This document shows positions 8,439 through 16,436 of a stretch of 54,484 bases of DNA, one piece after another. Made by a program: the position numbers and the translations under genes. The notes under the pieces are model-generated. The model was given only the letters and a program-made list of their open reading frames with translations, ran no database searches and was not told the DNA's origin. The DNA is from Actinomycetota bacterium (GTDB lineage: Bacteria > Actinomycetota > Acidimicrobiia > Acidimicrobiales > RAAP-2), in the NCBI GenBank assembly GCA_029850535.1, contig JARCRU010000047.1, positions 1-54,484 on the forward strand, read 5' to 3'. Every line of letters starts with the position of its first letter. Within the stretch, counting starts at the first letter, position 1.

Positions 8439-8446
8439 GGATACCT

Positions 8447-9118
8447 ATGGCGATGACTGTGACCACGAAGGATTCCACTGCCCTGAGTGACGCAGAGTTG
8501 GCCGAGATGGCCGACTTGTGCGTCGAGCGCGAGCCCAACTTCGACATTGGCTTCTTGTCCAAGCAACGCGAGGAGTGGGTACTCGTCACCCACGCTCGAG
8601 AGGCCGGCAAATTGCGGGGTTATTCATTCTGCACTCTCGAACGCATTGGGGGGACTCCCTCGTTGCTGATTGGCTTGCTCTTGGTTGACCGCAACGCCAA
8701 GTCCGACCAGACCTTGAAGGTGATCTTGCACGATCAATTCCGCCGAGCGTTGTTGGCGTTCCCCGACGAAGATGTTCTGCTCGGATCTCGTCTCACCACC
8801 CCTGACGGTTTTCGGGCCTTTTTAGGACTCGAGGATATTGTGCCGCGCTTGGGCTATCGCCCGACGGGTGAGGACCGCGCCTGGGGACGCCGTCTGGCCA
8901 AGCGGTTCGGGTCGGAGAAGGCAATCGACGACAAGACGTTCATCATGACCGTGCCGAACGGTGCAGTGGGTGGCCTCGATTACGTGGCCTCCAAGGGGGT
9001 CATACCAGATGGTGCTCACGTCCTCTTTGAGGGCATCGAGGCGGAGAAGGGGCAGCGTCTGGTGGTCTTTGGCTGGGCGATGGCCGAAACACTGGCGTCG
9101 GGCAAGTTGTTCAAGTAG
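8447..9118 (+). CDS. conserved hypothetical protein, possibly GNAT-like
   Basis: I do not recognise this 223-residue protein with certainty. It is soluble, with no signal peptide or membrane helix. The central part (about 40-100) alternates strands and helices with a VLVTHAREAGKLRGYSF segment and SLLIGLLLVDRNAKS, reminiscent of the acetyl-CoA-binding core of GNAT acyltransferases, but no clear Q/RxxGxG/A motif is seen. The start follows a TAGAAT box by 8 nt, suggesting its own leaderless promoter rather than read-through from dnaE. An open frame extends upstream into dnaE but would overlap that gene out of frame, so the ATG at 8447 is used. Confidence 0.75.
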   Translation: MAMTVTTKDSTALSDAELAEMADLCVEREPNFDIGFLSKQREEWVLVTHAREAGKLRGYSFCTLERIGGTPSLLIGLLLVDRNAKSDQTLKVILHDQFRRALLAFPDEDVLLGSRLTTPDGFRAFLGLEDIVPRLGYRPTGEDRAWGRRLAKRFGSEKAIDDKTFIMTVPNGAVGGLDYVASKGVIPDGAHVLFEGIEAEKGQRLVVFGWAMAETLASGKLFK

Positions 9119-9128
9119 TTCGAGCGTC

Positions 9129-9854
9129 CTAGCCGCGTGGCAGGAGCCCCGTGCAACTCTTGTAGCAATGGCCGTCGATGGGCTGTGAGAGCGTCGTCAA
9201 GATGTAGGTGGGACGAAAACCTAACGACGTCGCCAGGTCCTTGCCCGCCAGTGAGGTTCGCCGCGTGGCCTCGATAGTGCGAATAGCGTGATTGTCCTCG
9301 CACAGTAGCCAGATGTCGTCGCCGTACCAGCCGAAACGCACCCACGTGGATCCATCGTCGGTGCGCCGCATCAACTGGGGTCCGCGGTCAGCGGCAATGA
9401 GAGCCACGCTCGGACGCTCTCCACGGAATTCCCAGTAGGGCGCACTCGGTCCGCGAAACCCGAAGAGGGGGCCATCCGCCGGAGTGGCGAGTTGTTCGAG
9501 CCACTTTCTGACGTGGCGACCCGAGTAGTTGCCGAGTCGACGCGGCAGATCCGCCAGGGTCACGGCCTCGGGTTGGGCGAGGTCAGTGCGCTCGATGTCG
9601 TCGGCGAGCACCCCTTCGACCACGTCGAAGGCCGCGAGATCGGAATCAAAATCGTCGGGCCAGGGGATCCGCCAGCGCACGATGGTGTGCGAGGCCAGGT
9701 CAATGACCGTGGTGGTCTCGTTGGTCGAACCGAGCACCAGGCCGACGACGGTGCTGCCCGGCGTGAGGTCGACGACGATGGACTGGGGGGTGCGTTCCAC
9801 GAGGTGCTTGATCGCTCGAGCGGCGGGATCTCGACGCCAGAGGGCCACGTTCAC
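9129..9854 (-). CDS. hypothetical protein downstream of the YyaL gene
   Basis: The 241-residue product is not recognised. Early residues contain VVDLTPGSTVVGLVLGSTNETTTVIDLASHTIVRWRIPWP, which looks like repeated beta strands; the rest is rich in Trp and Arg, and two cysteines lie near the end (HCYKSCTG). No signal peptide or membrane helix is seen. The GTG start at 9854 overlaps the YyaL stop (GTGA), so the two are translationally coupled; a longer reading into the YyaL frame is unlikely. Its role is probably connected with the YyaL protein, but the sequence does not say how. Confidence 0.7.
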   Translation of the reverse strand: MNVALWRRDPAARAIKHLVERTPQSIVVDLTPGSTVVGLVLGSTNETTTVIDLASHTIVRWRIPWPDDFDSDLAAFDVVEGVLADDIERTDLAQPEAVTLADLPRRLGNYSGRHVRKWLEQLATPADGPLFGFRGPSAPYWEFRGERPSVALIAADRGPQLMRRTDDGSTWVRFGWYGDDIWLLCEDNHAIRTIEATRRTSLAGKDLATSLGFRPTYILTTLSQPIDGHCYKSCTGLLPRG

Positions 9855-11845
9855 ACCTCCTTCTCGAGCAACGCCGCGAGTTCCTCGACGGAGCCGACGG
9901 GACGTTCGCACCACCCCTGGTGACAGACGTAGGCCAGGCCCTCATGGCGGTCCTGCAGCAGGGGAGAGGAACCCGAGCCGGTGATCAAGACGCCGCGCAA
10001 CATAGGTAATGATCGTACGTGCTCGCTGAGGGCGTTGGCGACACCGGGAATTACTACCTCGACACCCGTGACGAAAGAGGCCGCCTCGACGAGGTCGACC
10101 ACCGCGCGGGGGTGGGTGGCAATCACCTCTGCGCCCAGGGTTACGAGGCGCTCCGCGACGCAGAGGAGGTCTTGATCGGCTCGTGCCAACGCGAGTCGCG
10201 CGAGGCAGCGGGTCGCCACGGCGTGGCTCGAGGGGGTGGCTCCATCGAAGATCTCCTTGGGGCGAGTGAACAAATCGGTGCACTGGTCGGAGGTACTGAA
10301 AAGACCTCCTCCCTGGTGGGGGGCACGGGCCCGAGGTACTGGCCCGTCCCAATAGTGCTCGATGAGGTAACTCGCCGCGTCGTTGGCTCGATCGAGCCAC
10401 TCGTCGTTTCCGGCCACTTCGAAGGCGTCGACGTAGGCGTCAATGAGCCACGCCACGTCGGCGGCAGTGGCGTAGTCGCGACAGCTCTCGGTGCGCCACC
10501 AGTGGCCTCGCGAGAAATGACTGGACTCGAGAGAGCGAAGAAGTGCCTCGGCGTCGAGGTTGAGTTGCTCGTCGCGAGCAGCGAAGAGCGCGCTGGCGAA
10601 CATGGCATTCCATTCGAGGATGACTTTGTCGTCGCGGCTCGGCTGGGGTCGCCGCTGACGAGCTATCCAGAGGGCGCTGAGGGCGGGTTGAAGTTCCCGG
10701 GGAGCCACGAAGTCGGCGTCGAGGGCGAGGCGCGGCACACTGCGCCCCTCGAGGTCACCACGCTCAGTGATGCTGAGGTACGTCGTCACGTCCGAGGTCA
10801 GTCCTTCGAGACCCGCCTCGCCCAGGGCGACGCGTACCTCGTCGGCGGTCCAGGTCACGTGCGATCCTTCGACGCCGGCAGCGTCGGCGTCCAGCGACGC
10901 ACCATACCCCTGTCGCACTCGCAGTTCACGTTGCACGAAGTTCACCGTTCGCCGCGCCACGTCGACGTAGGGGTGGGGCGAATCCTCCGCTCGCGCGGCA
11001 CGAAAGTAGGTTCGCGCGAGAAGCGCCTGGTCGCTGAGCATCTTCTCGAAGTGCGGCACGTGCCAGAGCGCGTCCACGCTGTATCGTGCGAACCCGCCGG
11101 CGAGGTGGTCGAAGAGACCCCGTTGGCACATCGCGTGCAAGATGCGCCGACGCGCCGCTCGCGTGGGCTCGTCGCGAAAGCCGTCGAGGGCGTCAACGTA
11201 GCTCGGCCGGGGAAACCGTGGCGCCGACGACCCTCCGTCGCCGTCGGTGGACCTCGCGATCTCGGTGGCGAGTTCTCGGCGAACCAGGGCCAGATCGAGA
11301 GGGGCGGCGTGCGGGGCGAGGTGCTCGACGAAGGCGACCTCGCGCGCAAGCGCCTGTTGAAGTGTCAGTGCTTGACTTTCGACTTCGCCGCGCCGCGTGC
11401 GCCACGCACTCGAGACGGCGTCGAGCAACTTCGTGAAACTCACCTGGCCGTGACGATCGGTGGGCGGGTAGTAGGTGCCACCGGTGAAGGGTCGCCCGTC
11501 GGGCAACAAGAACACCGACATGGGCCAACCACCGTGTCCGCTGATGAGTTGCGTGGCCGCCATGTAGAGCTGGTCGAGGTCGGGCCGCTCTTCGCGATCC
11601 ACTTTGATCGGGACGAAGTTGTCATTGAGGAGTGACGCGAGCACTGGATCTTCGAAGGATTCGTGCGCCATGACGTGGCACCAGTGGCACGCGGCGTAAC
11701 CCACGGATAAGAAGATGGGGACGTCGCGACGAACCGCTTCGGCGAGGGCGTCATCACCCCACAGCCACCAGTCGACGGGATTGTCGACGTGTTGGCGTAA
11801 GTAGGGCGAGAGCCCGCCCCCACTGAACTCGCGCAGCCGTGGCAT
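9851..11845 (-). CDS. YyaL-type thioredoxin-domain protein (DUF255)
   Basis: This 664-residue protein belongs to the YyaL/SPATA20 family: an N-terminal thioredoxin-like domain (LSPYLRQHVDNPVDWW, then SVGYAACHWCHVMAHESFEDP with the CHWC pair C53/C56) followed by a long all-helical six-hairpin-like domain resembling glycosidase or epimerase barrels (GGFARYSVDALWHVPHFEKMLSDQA). The biochemical role is unsettled; members are used across bacteria and animals. The ATG at 11845 is preferred to an upstream in-frame GTG at 11884 because the family motif begins near it and because a 14-codon ORF ends 2 nt before it. It is followed by a coupled gene. Confidence 0.88.
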   Translation of the reverse strand: MPRLREFSGGGLSPYLRQHVDNPVDWWLWGDDALAEAVRRDVPIFLSVGYAACHWCHVMAHESFEDPVLASLLNDNFVPIKVDREERPDLDQLYMAATQLISGHGGWPMSVFLLPDGRPFTGGTYYPPTDRHGQVSFTKLLDAVSSAWRTRRGEVESQALTLQQALAREVAFVEHLAPHAAPLDLALVRRELATEIARSTDGDGGSSAPRFPRPSYVDALDGFRDEPTRAARRRILHAMCQRGLFDHLAGGFARYSVDALWHVPHFEKMLSDQALLARTYFRAARAEDSPHPYVDVARRTVNFVQRELRVRQGYGASLDADAAGVEGSHVTWTADEVRVALGEAGLEGLTSDVTTYLSITERGDLEGRSVPRLALDADFVAPRELQPALSALWIARQRRPQPSRDDKVILEWNAMFASALFAARDEQLNLDAEALLRSLESSHFSRGHWWRTESCRDYATAADVAWLIDAYVDAFEVAGNDEWLDRANDAASYLIEHYWDGPVPRARAPHQGGGLFSTSDQCTDLFTRPKEIFDGATPSSHAVATRCLARLALARADQDLLCVAERLVTLGAEVIATHPRAVVDLVEAASFVTGVEVVIPGVANALSEHVRSLPMLRGVLITGSGSSPLLQDRHEGLAYVCHQGWCERPVGSVEELAALLEKEV

Positions 11846-11847
11846 CG

Positions 11848-11892
11848 CTAGTCGCCGGTCGGCGAGGGGACGTGGTGGGCGCACGAAATCAT
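11848..11892 (-). CDS. 14-residue leader ORF upstream of the YyaL gene
   Basis: On the minus strand an ATG at 11892, six bases after a TAGGCT box, opens a frame of 14 codons (MISCAHHVPSPTGD) that ends in TAG at 11850-11848. The stop is 2 nt before the ATG of the YyaL gene. If the transcript is leaderless, ribosomes would translate this peptide first and reinitiate at YyaL. The peptide contains one Cys and two His. It is not shown to be real; the promoter-like spacing and the stop-start geometry are the only support. Confidence 0.4.
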   Translation of the reverse strand: MISCAHHVPSPTGD

Positions 11893-11898
11893 GTGCGA

Positions 11899-11904
11899 AG
11901 CCTA
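11899..11904 (-). promoter_or_regulatory. -10 box for the YyaL leader ORF
   Basis: TAGGCT on the minus strand is followed by TCGCAC and an ATG at 11892, the same spacing as other leaderless starts in the window. Confidence 0.45.
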
Positions 11905-12006
11905 GAGACTGTCACGGTGGTCGGTTTCGCTATCGTGTGGGCGACCGCTAGACGCGCGCGCACAACGGGTTTGGTGCGACACGTTCACCAGGAGAGGAAA
12001 CACACG

Positions 12007-12987
12007 ATGACCAGACCAGTGCGATGGGGATTTATTGGCACCGGCAAGATAGCGTCGACGTTCGCGCGCGACCTGCAACTCATTGACGAGGGCGAATTGG
12101 TCGCGGTGGGTTCGAGACGAAGAGAGAGCGCGGATGCCTTCGGCGACGCCTTCGACGTGCCGCGCCGCTACGGCTCCTACGAGGAGCTGGTGACCGATCC
12201 CGAAGTGGATGCGGTCTACGTCAGCACCCCGCACCCGATGCACTTCGAGAACGCTGTACTCGCCCTCGAACACGGCAAGCCGGTACTCGTGGAGAAGGCC
12301 TTCACCATGAACGCAGCCCAGGCCCGTGACCTCGTCGCCCTCGCGCGCACGAAGAAACTCTTCATGATGGAGGCCATGTGGACGCGATTCCTGCCGCACG
12401 TGGTGACGTTGCGCGAACTGGTGTCGCGTGGCGTGCTCGGCGAACTGGTGGTGGTCGAGGCCGATCTCGGAAAGTGGTTCGCTCCCGATCCGAGTTCTCG
12501 GCTCTTCGCCCCTGAACTCGGGGGTAGTGCGATGCTGGACCTCGGGGTGTATCCGGTGTCGTTCGCGTCGATGCTGCTGGGTCCTCCCGCACGAATGGTG
12601 ACGATGGTCGATCCCGCCTTCACGGGCGTGGACGGGCAGGCCTCAATGATCTTCGGATACGAATCAGGGGCCCACGCACTCCTCACCTGCACCTCACGTG
12701 CTCGAACCGCCACGCGCGCGTGCGTCACGGGCACCGATGCACGGGTGGAGATCGACGCCGACTTTTACGCCCCCTCGTCGTTTCGCCTCATCACCCGCAC
12801 TGACGACGTGACCGAGTACCACTTCGACGTGGCGCCCCGAGGGCTTCAATTTCAGGCCGTCGAGGTGGCCCGGTGCCTCGAGGCGGGTCTGATCGAGAGT
12901 CCCGTGATGCCACTGGACGAGACCGTCGCCATCATGGAGACTATGGAAAGAGTGATCGCGACACTAGAGCCAGCGCCACTCGCGTAG
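12007..12987 (+). CDS. Gfo/Idh/MocA-family NAD(P)-dependent oxidoreductase
   Basis: The 326-residue protein has an N-terminal Rossmann fold (WGFIGTGKIASTFARDL, VAVGSRR, VYVSTPHPMHFENAVLALEHGKPVLVEK in separate strands) with the conserved EKA lysine motif used in catalysis, and a C-terminal alpha/beta substrate domain. Such enzymes oxidise sugars, inositols or related polyols; the closest groups include dihydrodiol and xylose dehydrogenase-like members, so the substrate is not fixed. The ATG at 12007 has AGGAGAGG about 10 nt upstream. It converges on the PfkB gene, overlapping its 3' end by 24 nt, and lies beside two sugar importers, which supports a sugar catabolic role. Confidence 0.88.
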   Translation: MTRPVRWGFIGTGKIASTFARDLQLIDEGELVAVGSRRRESADAFGDAFDVPRRYGSYEELVTDPEVDAVYVSTPHPMHFENAVLALEHGKPVLVEKAFTMNAAQARDLVALARTKKLFMMEAMWTRFLPHVVTLRELVSRGVLGELVVVEADLGKWFAPDPSSRLFAPELGGSAMLDLGVYPVSFASMLLGPPARMVTMVDPAFTGVDGQASMIFGYESGAHALLTCTSRARTATRACVTGTDARVEIDADFYAPSSFRLITRTDDVTEYHFDVAPRGLQFQAVEVARCLEAGLIESPVMPLDETVAIMETMERVIATLEPAPLA

Positions 12988-13911
12988 TTCGAGAACCTCG
13001 TCACGACGCGGTGGCTGTGCCCCCGCACGCTGGCAGGTGAGTCGTGAGACTTCAATCGCCGCCGCCACGGCGTCGTGGAGCGTTGCCGCGTCGTGCAGGT
13101 GATGGCGAGCGAGCTCGTGGCCGGTCCACCACGTGATGAAGCCACCGACGAGGGCGTCGCCGGCGCCGACGGTGTCGATGACCGTGGTGGGCGCCACGGC
13201 GACGCTGACCACGAGTTCACTGGTGAGCGCCGTGACGGGGGCGGCACCGTCGGTGACGATGACGCAGGTGGCACCCTGGTGCACCATCTCGCGCGCGGCC
13301 TCGAGCGACGAGACGCCGGGATGCAAATACTCCAAGTCCTCGGTCGATACCTTGACGACGTCAGCACGCGCACTGAGCCGGGCGACTCGCGCGCGATAGG
13401 CGTCATGATCGCGTATCGCGCTGGGTCGACAATTGGGGTCGATGACGACCAGGGTCTCACTCGGGGCCTCCACGACGAGGGACTCACCCAGCGACGCCAT
13501 TGGTTCGACGAGCAACCCGAGGGTCCCGAAGTAGATGACGGCGAGATCGGGGATCGCGTTGAGTGCACGGGTCGTGGCGAGGGCGTCCAGAGTGAAGGCG
13601 GCGGTGTCCGTCAAATGGAAGTGGTATTGAGGACCCTGGGCATTGAGCTCCACGACCGCCAGGGTGGTGGGTTGATTCAGGGGCGTGGCGAGTGTGAGTT
13701 CCACGCCGCTCTCGGCGAGGGCCTCGCGCACGAAGGTGCCAAAAGCGTCCGCGGAGACTCCCGAGATGAATCGGGCGTCTCCACCGAGTCGCCCCACGGT
13801 GCGGGCGACGTTGAGGGGTCCACCGCCGATGACGGCGTTGACCGTGCCGTCGCGAGATACCAGGAGGTCAACCAGGTTCTCGCCCAGTACCGCAATGGGG
13901 TGTGAACTCAA
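12964..13911 (-). CDS. PfkB-family carbohydrate kinase (fructokinase-like)
   Basis: The 315-residue product is a ribokinase/PfkB-fold sugar kinase. It shows the N-terminal GGGPLNVARTVGRLGG motif that contacts sugar and the C-terminal DTVGAGDALVGGF motif with the catalytic Asp and anion hole. Bacterial members of this length with GENLVDLL at the start are often fructokinases, but ribose or 2-keto-sugars cannot be excluded. It starts at a TTG (13911) with GGAGAAAG about 13 nt upstream. It is divergent from the LacI-type regulator, whose operator-like palindrome (13997-14012) lies between them, so it is probably controlled by that regulator. Confidence 0.88.
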   Translation of the reverse strand: MSSHPIAVLGENLVDLLVSRDGTVNAVIGGGPLNVARTVGRLGGDARFISGVSADAFGTFVREALAESGVELTLATPLNQPTTLAVVELNAQGPQYHFHLTDTAAFTLDALATTRALNAIPDLAVIYFGTLGLLVEPMASLGESLVVEAPSETLVVIDPNCRPSAIRDHDAYRARVARLSARADVVKVSTEDLEYLHPGVSSLEAAREMVHQGATCVIVTDGAAPVTALTSELVVSVAVAPTTVIDTVGAGDALVGGFITWWTGHELARHHLHDAATLHDAVAAAIEVSRLTCQRAGAQPPRRDEVLELREWRWL

Positions 13912-13991
13912 CGCAAAGCCACTTTCTCCACAGTCTCGTGTGAACGCCGGAAGAATCTTTCGCTCCGTCGGGCGTCGGCGACGAGCTTGTC

Positions 13992-14020
13992 TTGTGGAGA
14001 CAACGTTATCTCACTACCAT
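13992..14020 (+). promoter_or_regulatory. lacI promoter with operator in the spacer
   Basis: TTGTGG (13992-13997) and TACCAT (14015-14020) are 17 nt apart. The spacer holds GAGACAACGTTATCTC (13997-14012), an almost perfect palindrome with the central CG typical of LacI-family operators. A repressor here would block its own promoter and could act on the divergent pfkB gene. Confidence 0.6.
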
Positions 14021-14065
14021 CTGAATGTTCCTTCCAGTCGTGGGGGGATTCGAGGGGGATGAGAG

Positions 14066-15118
14066 ATGCTCGATGTCGGGCCAGTGAGGAGTCCGGGTTA
14101 TCGCGCGACGATGAAGGACGTCGCCGCGCTCGCGAGGGTGAGTCTCAAGACCGTGTCGCGGGTGATCAATGACGAACCCACCGTGAACCCGGAACTCGTG
14201 GAGCGAGTGCGCCGAGCGGCCAGTCAACTGCACTACCAACCCAATTTTGGTGCCAGCGCTCTTCGGCGACGTGACGGACGGTCCTCGACCATCGGTGTTC
14301 TACTCGAAGATCTCTCGAACCCGTTCTCGGCCACGATCTACCGTGCCGTGGAGGAGATGGCCATCGCTCGGGGGGTCTCGGTGCTCGGTGGAAGCTTTGA
14401 CGAAGATCCTCGACGCGAACACGAACTCACCTCCTCGATGTCGCGTCATCGTGTCGACGGTGTCATCATCGCTCCGGCGAGTCGCGATCACCAGTACTTG
14501 CGCCAGGAGCAGATGGCCGGAGTCCCCTTCGTCTTCATCGATCGCCCGCCCTACCTCCTCGAAGCGGACACGGTGTTGTCAGACTCTCGTGAGAGTTCGG
14601 CGCGGGCCGTGAAACACCTGTTGTCGAGGGGACATCGGCGAATCGCCTTCCTCGGCGACCTCGTCACGATTCACACCGCGGAGGAGCGTTACCTCGGCTA
14701 CTGCGACGCACTCATCGGTGCGGGACTCGCAGTAGAGGACGACCTGGTGGTGCGTAATCTGCGCACGATCGAGGCGGCGCAGGCGGTCGCGGGTCAGTTG
14801 CTGGACGTGGGGGTCCCGCCGACCGCGTTCTTCGCTGGACAGAACCTCTTGACGATCGGTGCGGTGCGCGCGATTCGCGAACGCGCATTGCAACTACGCG
14901 TCGCCCTGGTCGGTTTTGATGATTTCTTGTTGGCCGACCTCTTGGAACCCGCGGTGACGGTGGTGGCGCAAGACCCGGTCACCATTGGCCGCGAGGCCGC
15001 TGCCCTGCTCTTCGCGCGTCTTGATGGTGACGATCGCCCATCGCAAAAGAAGATTGTCGAGACAACGTTTATCGCCCGGGGCTCGGGCGAGATTCCCCTC
15101 CTCGTGGGTGACAACTAA
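14066..15118 (+). CDS. LacI-family transcriptional repressor
   Basis: The 350-residue protein has a LacI helix-turn-helix (MKDVAALARVSLKTVSRVIND) with hinge helix (SASALRRRDGR region) and a periplasmic-binding-protein-like effector domain (IGVLLEDLSNPF, RVDGVIIAPAS, GHRRIAFLGD, VGFDDFLLADLLEPAVTVVAQDP). The ATG at 14066 has GGGGGATGAG upstream; an ATG at 14111 would start directly at the HTH and is possible. GAGACAACGTT palindromes occur in its own promoter and at the start of the downstream importer operon, which identifies the probable regulon: itself, pfkB and the first ABC importer. The inducer is probably a sugar carried by that importer. Confidence 0.9.
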   Translation: MLDVGPVRSPGYRATMKDVAALARVSLKTVSRVINDEPTVNPELVERVRRAASQLHYQPNFGASALRRRDGRSSTIGVLLEDLSNPFSATIYRAVEEMAIARGVSVLGGSFDEDPRREHELTSSMSRHRVDGVIIAPASRDHQYLRQEQMAGVPFVFIDRPPYLLEADTVLSDSRESSARAVKHLLSRGHRRIAFLGDLVTIHTAEERYLGYCDALIGAGLAVEDDLVVRNLRTIEAAQAVAGQLLDVGVPPTAFFAGQNLLTIGAVRAIRERALQLRVALVGFDDFLLADLLEPAVTVVAQDPVTIGREAAALLFARLDGDDRPSQKKIVETTFIARGSGEIPLLVGDN

Positions 15119-15135
15119 CGCTAATCAGGGCTTAC

Positions 15136-15182
15136 CCGAAAAGTCTGAATTTCGGTAGTTCTAGTGAACGGGTGATCCCCGT
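15136..15182 (+). terminator. two small hairpins after lacI
   Basis: CCGAAA (15136-15141) pairs with TTTCGG (15150-15155), and ACGGG (15168-15172) pairs with CCCGT (15178-15182). There is no U-tract, so termination would be weak; they lie between the lacI stop and the next promoter. Confidence 0.3.
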
Positions 15183-15209
15183 GGCGTCGAAAATTCTTGC
15201 GTGAATGGT

Positions 15210-15254
15210 TTGACACGAATGGTCCTCATCGCTAGTGTGAGACAACGTTGTCCA
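15210..15254 (+). promoter_or_regulatory. promoter and LacI operator of the first sugar importer
   Basis: A consensus -35 TTGACA (15210-15215), 17-nt spacer and -10 TAGTGT (15233-15238) are followed at once by GAGACAACGTTGTCCA (15239-15254), with the perfect core GACAACGTTGTC. The operator covers the expected transcription start and matches the one before lacI. This is the clearest regulated promoter in the window. Confidence 0.75.
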
Positions 15255-15303
15255 CAAGTCCGTGAGATGGTCTCATGGTTCGGGCAAAGGGGGAAGCAAA
15301 ATC

Positions 15304-16320
15304 ATGAAGTCACGTTCAATGCGGCTTATTCAGGGTGCGGCGGTGGCCTCGACTCTGGCTGCGTCGGTGTTCACGTTCGTTGGGGGAACTGCTGCGGTGG
15401 CCAACGCGGCGTCCAAGAAGTTCACGGTTGCCTACGTTGTCGGCGCTGCCTCGGACCCGTTTTTCCTATCCATGAAGGCTGGCGCGTCGGCCGAAGCCAA
15501 GAAGTTGGGAATCAACTTGGTCTGGCAGGGTAATCCCAGCGTCTACTCCTCGGCCACTCAGATCCCCATCGTGCAGACCCTGCTCGCCATCAAGCCCAGC
15601 GCCTTGGTTCTGGCGCCGACCGACACCAAGGCACTGCAGCCGTTGGTCGCTCAGTACATCGCCAAGAAGATTCCGGTGTTCAACGTTGACTCCGGTGACG
15701 CTAACCAGAGCAACATCACTTCGTGGGTGACGGGCAACAACCTCCAGGGTGGCCAGGCCGCCGCGGACGCGTTGGCCTCGGCAATGGGCTACGCCAAGAA
15801 CTGCACCGCGGCCTCCAAGTGCGTCGTCGCGATCGGCGTGAGCTCGATCACCACCTCGACCGACGCCGCTCGACTGAAGGGCTTCGCCGCTGAAGTGGCG
15901 AAGAAGTACCCGAACATCAAGGCGCTCAACCCCATCGTCTCGAACTCCCAGCCCGCGGTGGCCACGTCAGGCTTCAAGCAGGACCTGGCGGCCAACAAGG
16001 TCTCGGGCATCTTCGCCATTGACGGTACCGACCTCGAGGGCGCGGCTCAGGCCATCCTCACCGCCGGCAGCGCAGCCAAGAGCATCAAGGTCGTGGGTTA
16101 CGACGCCTACGCGACGACCATCAAGAGCATGCAGGCGGGCAAGATCTCGGCGATCATTTCCCAGCAGCCCGCTCTCGAGGGTAAGGACATCATCGACGCG
16201 GTCTACGCGAAGCTGACGGGCAAGGGCAAGATCTCGCACCTGACCACGCTGGCCAACATTGTCTTGACGCCGGCTAACTGCGCCAAGCTCTGCGCGACCT
16301 ACGTCTACAAGACGGCTTAA
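15304..16320 (+). CDS. sugar ABC transporter substrate-binding protein (RbsB-like)
   Basis: The 338-residue protein has a Sec signal peptide (basic n-region, hydrophobic segment, probable cut after ANA near residue 35) and a Peripla_BP_4 type I binding fold (VAYVVGAASDPFF, ALVLAPTDTKAL, VFNVDSGDAN, IFAIDGTDLEGA, VVGYDAYATTI). It would deliver a pentose, hexose or polyol to the permease encoded next. There is no lipobox cysteine, unusual for a Gram-positive binding protein. Two Cys pairs, one near the C-terminus, suggest disulfides. The ATG follows GGGGAAG. Codon use is biased to C- and G-ending optimal codons, as for a highly expressed gene. It is separated from the permease by a strong hairpin. 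Confidence 0.9.
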   Translation: MKSRSMRLIQGAAVASTLAASVFTFVGGTAAVANAASKKFTVAYVVGAASDPFFLSMKAGASAEAKKLGINLVWQGNPSVYSSATQIPIVQTLLAIKPSALVLAPTDTKALQPLVAQYIAKKIPVFNVDSGDANQSNITSWVTGNNLQGGQAAADALASAMGYAKNCTAASKCVVAIGVSSITTSTDAARLKGFAAEVAKKYPNIKALNPIVSNSQPAVATSGFKQDLAANKVSGIFAIDGTDLEGAAQAILTAGSAAKSIKVVGYDAYATTIKSMQAGKISAIISQQPALEGKDIIDAVYAKLTGKGKISHLTTLANIVLTPANCAKLCATYVYKTA

Positions 16321-16331
16321 GTACACACACT

Positions 16332-16373
16332 TCAGACCCCCGGGCGCGCTGGATCAGGCGTCCGGGGGTCTGA
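16332..16373 (+). terminator. strong hairpin between binding-protein and permease genes
   Basis: A 12-bp perfect stem, TCAGACCCCCGG (16332-16343) with CCGGGGGTCTGA (16362-16373), closes an 18-nt loop 11 nt after the stop codon. No U-tract follows, so it more likely protects the upstream mRNA or lowers, rather than ends, transcription into the permease. Confidence 0.65.
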
Positions 16374-16436
16374 TGGTCTCGTGCAGTATTTTCATACGAA
16401 GTGCATCAATCCCTGATGCCGTCCTAAGGAAGTGCC

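Noticed and set aside
8303..8446. Upstream extension of the gene at 8447 into dnaE
   Set aside because: It would overlap the dnaE 3' end out of frame; the ATG at 8447 with its TAGAAT box is better.
10019..11635. 538-codon open frame on the plus strand opposite the YyaL gene
   Set aside because: It is antisense to a clear family protein, has no domain match, and its composition (Val/Gly/Arg/Glu) is that expected from the complementary strand of a GC-rich gene.
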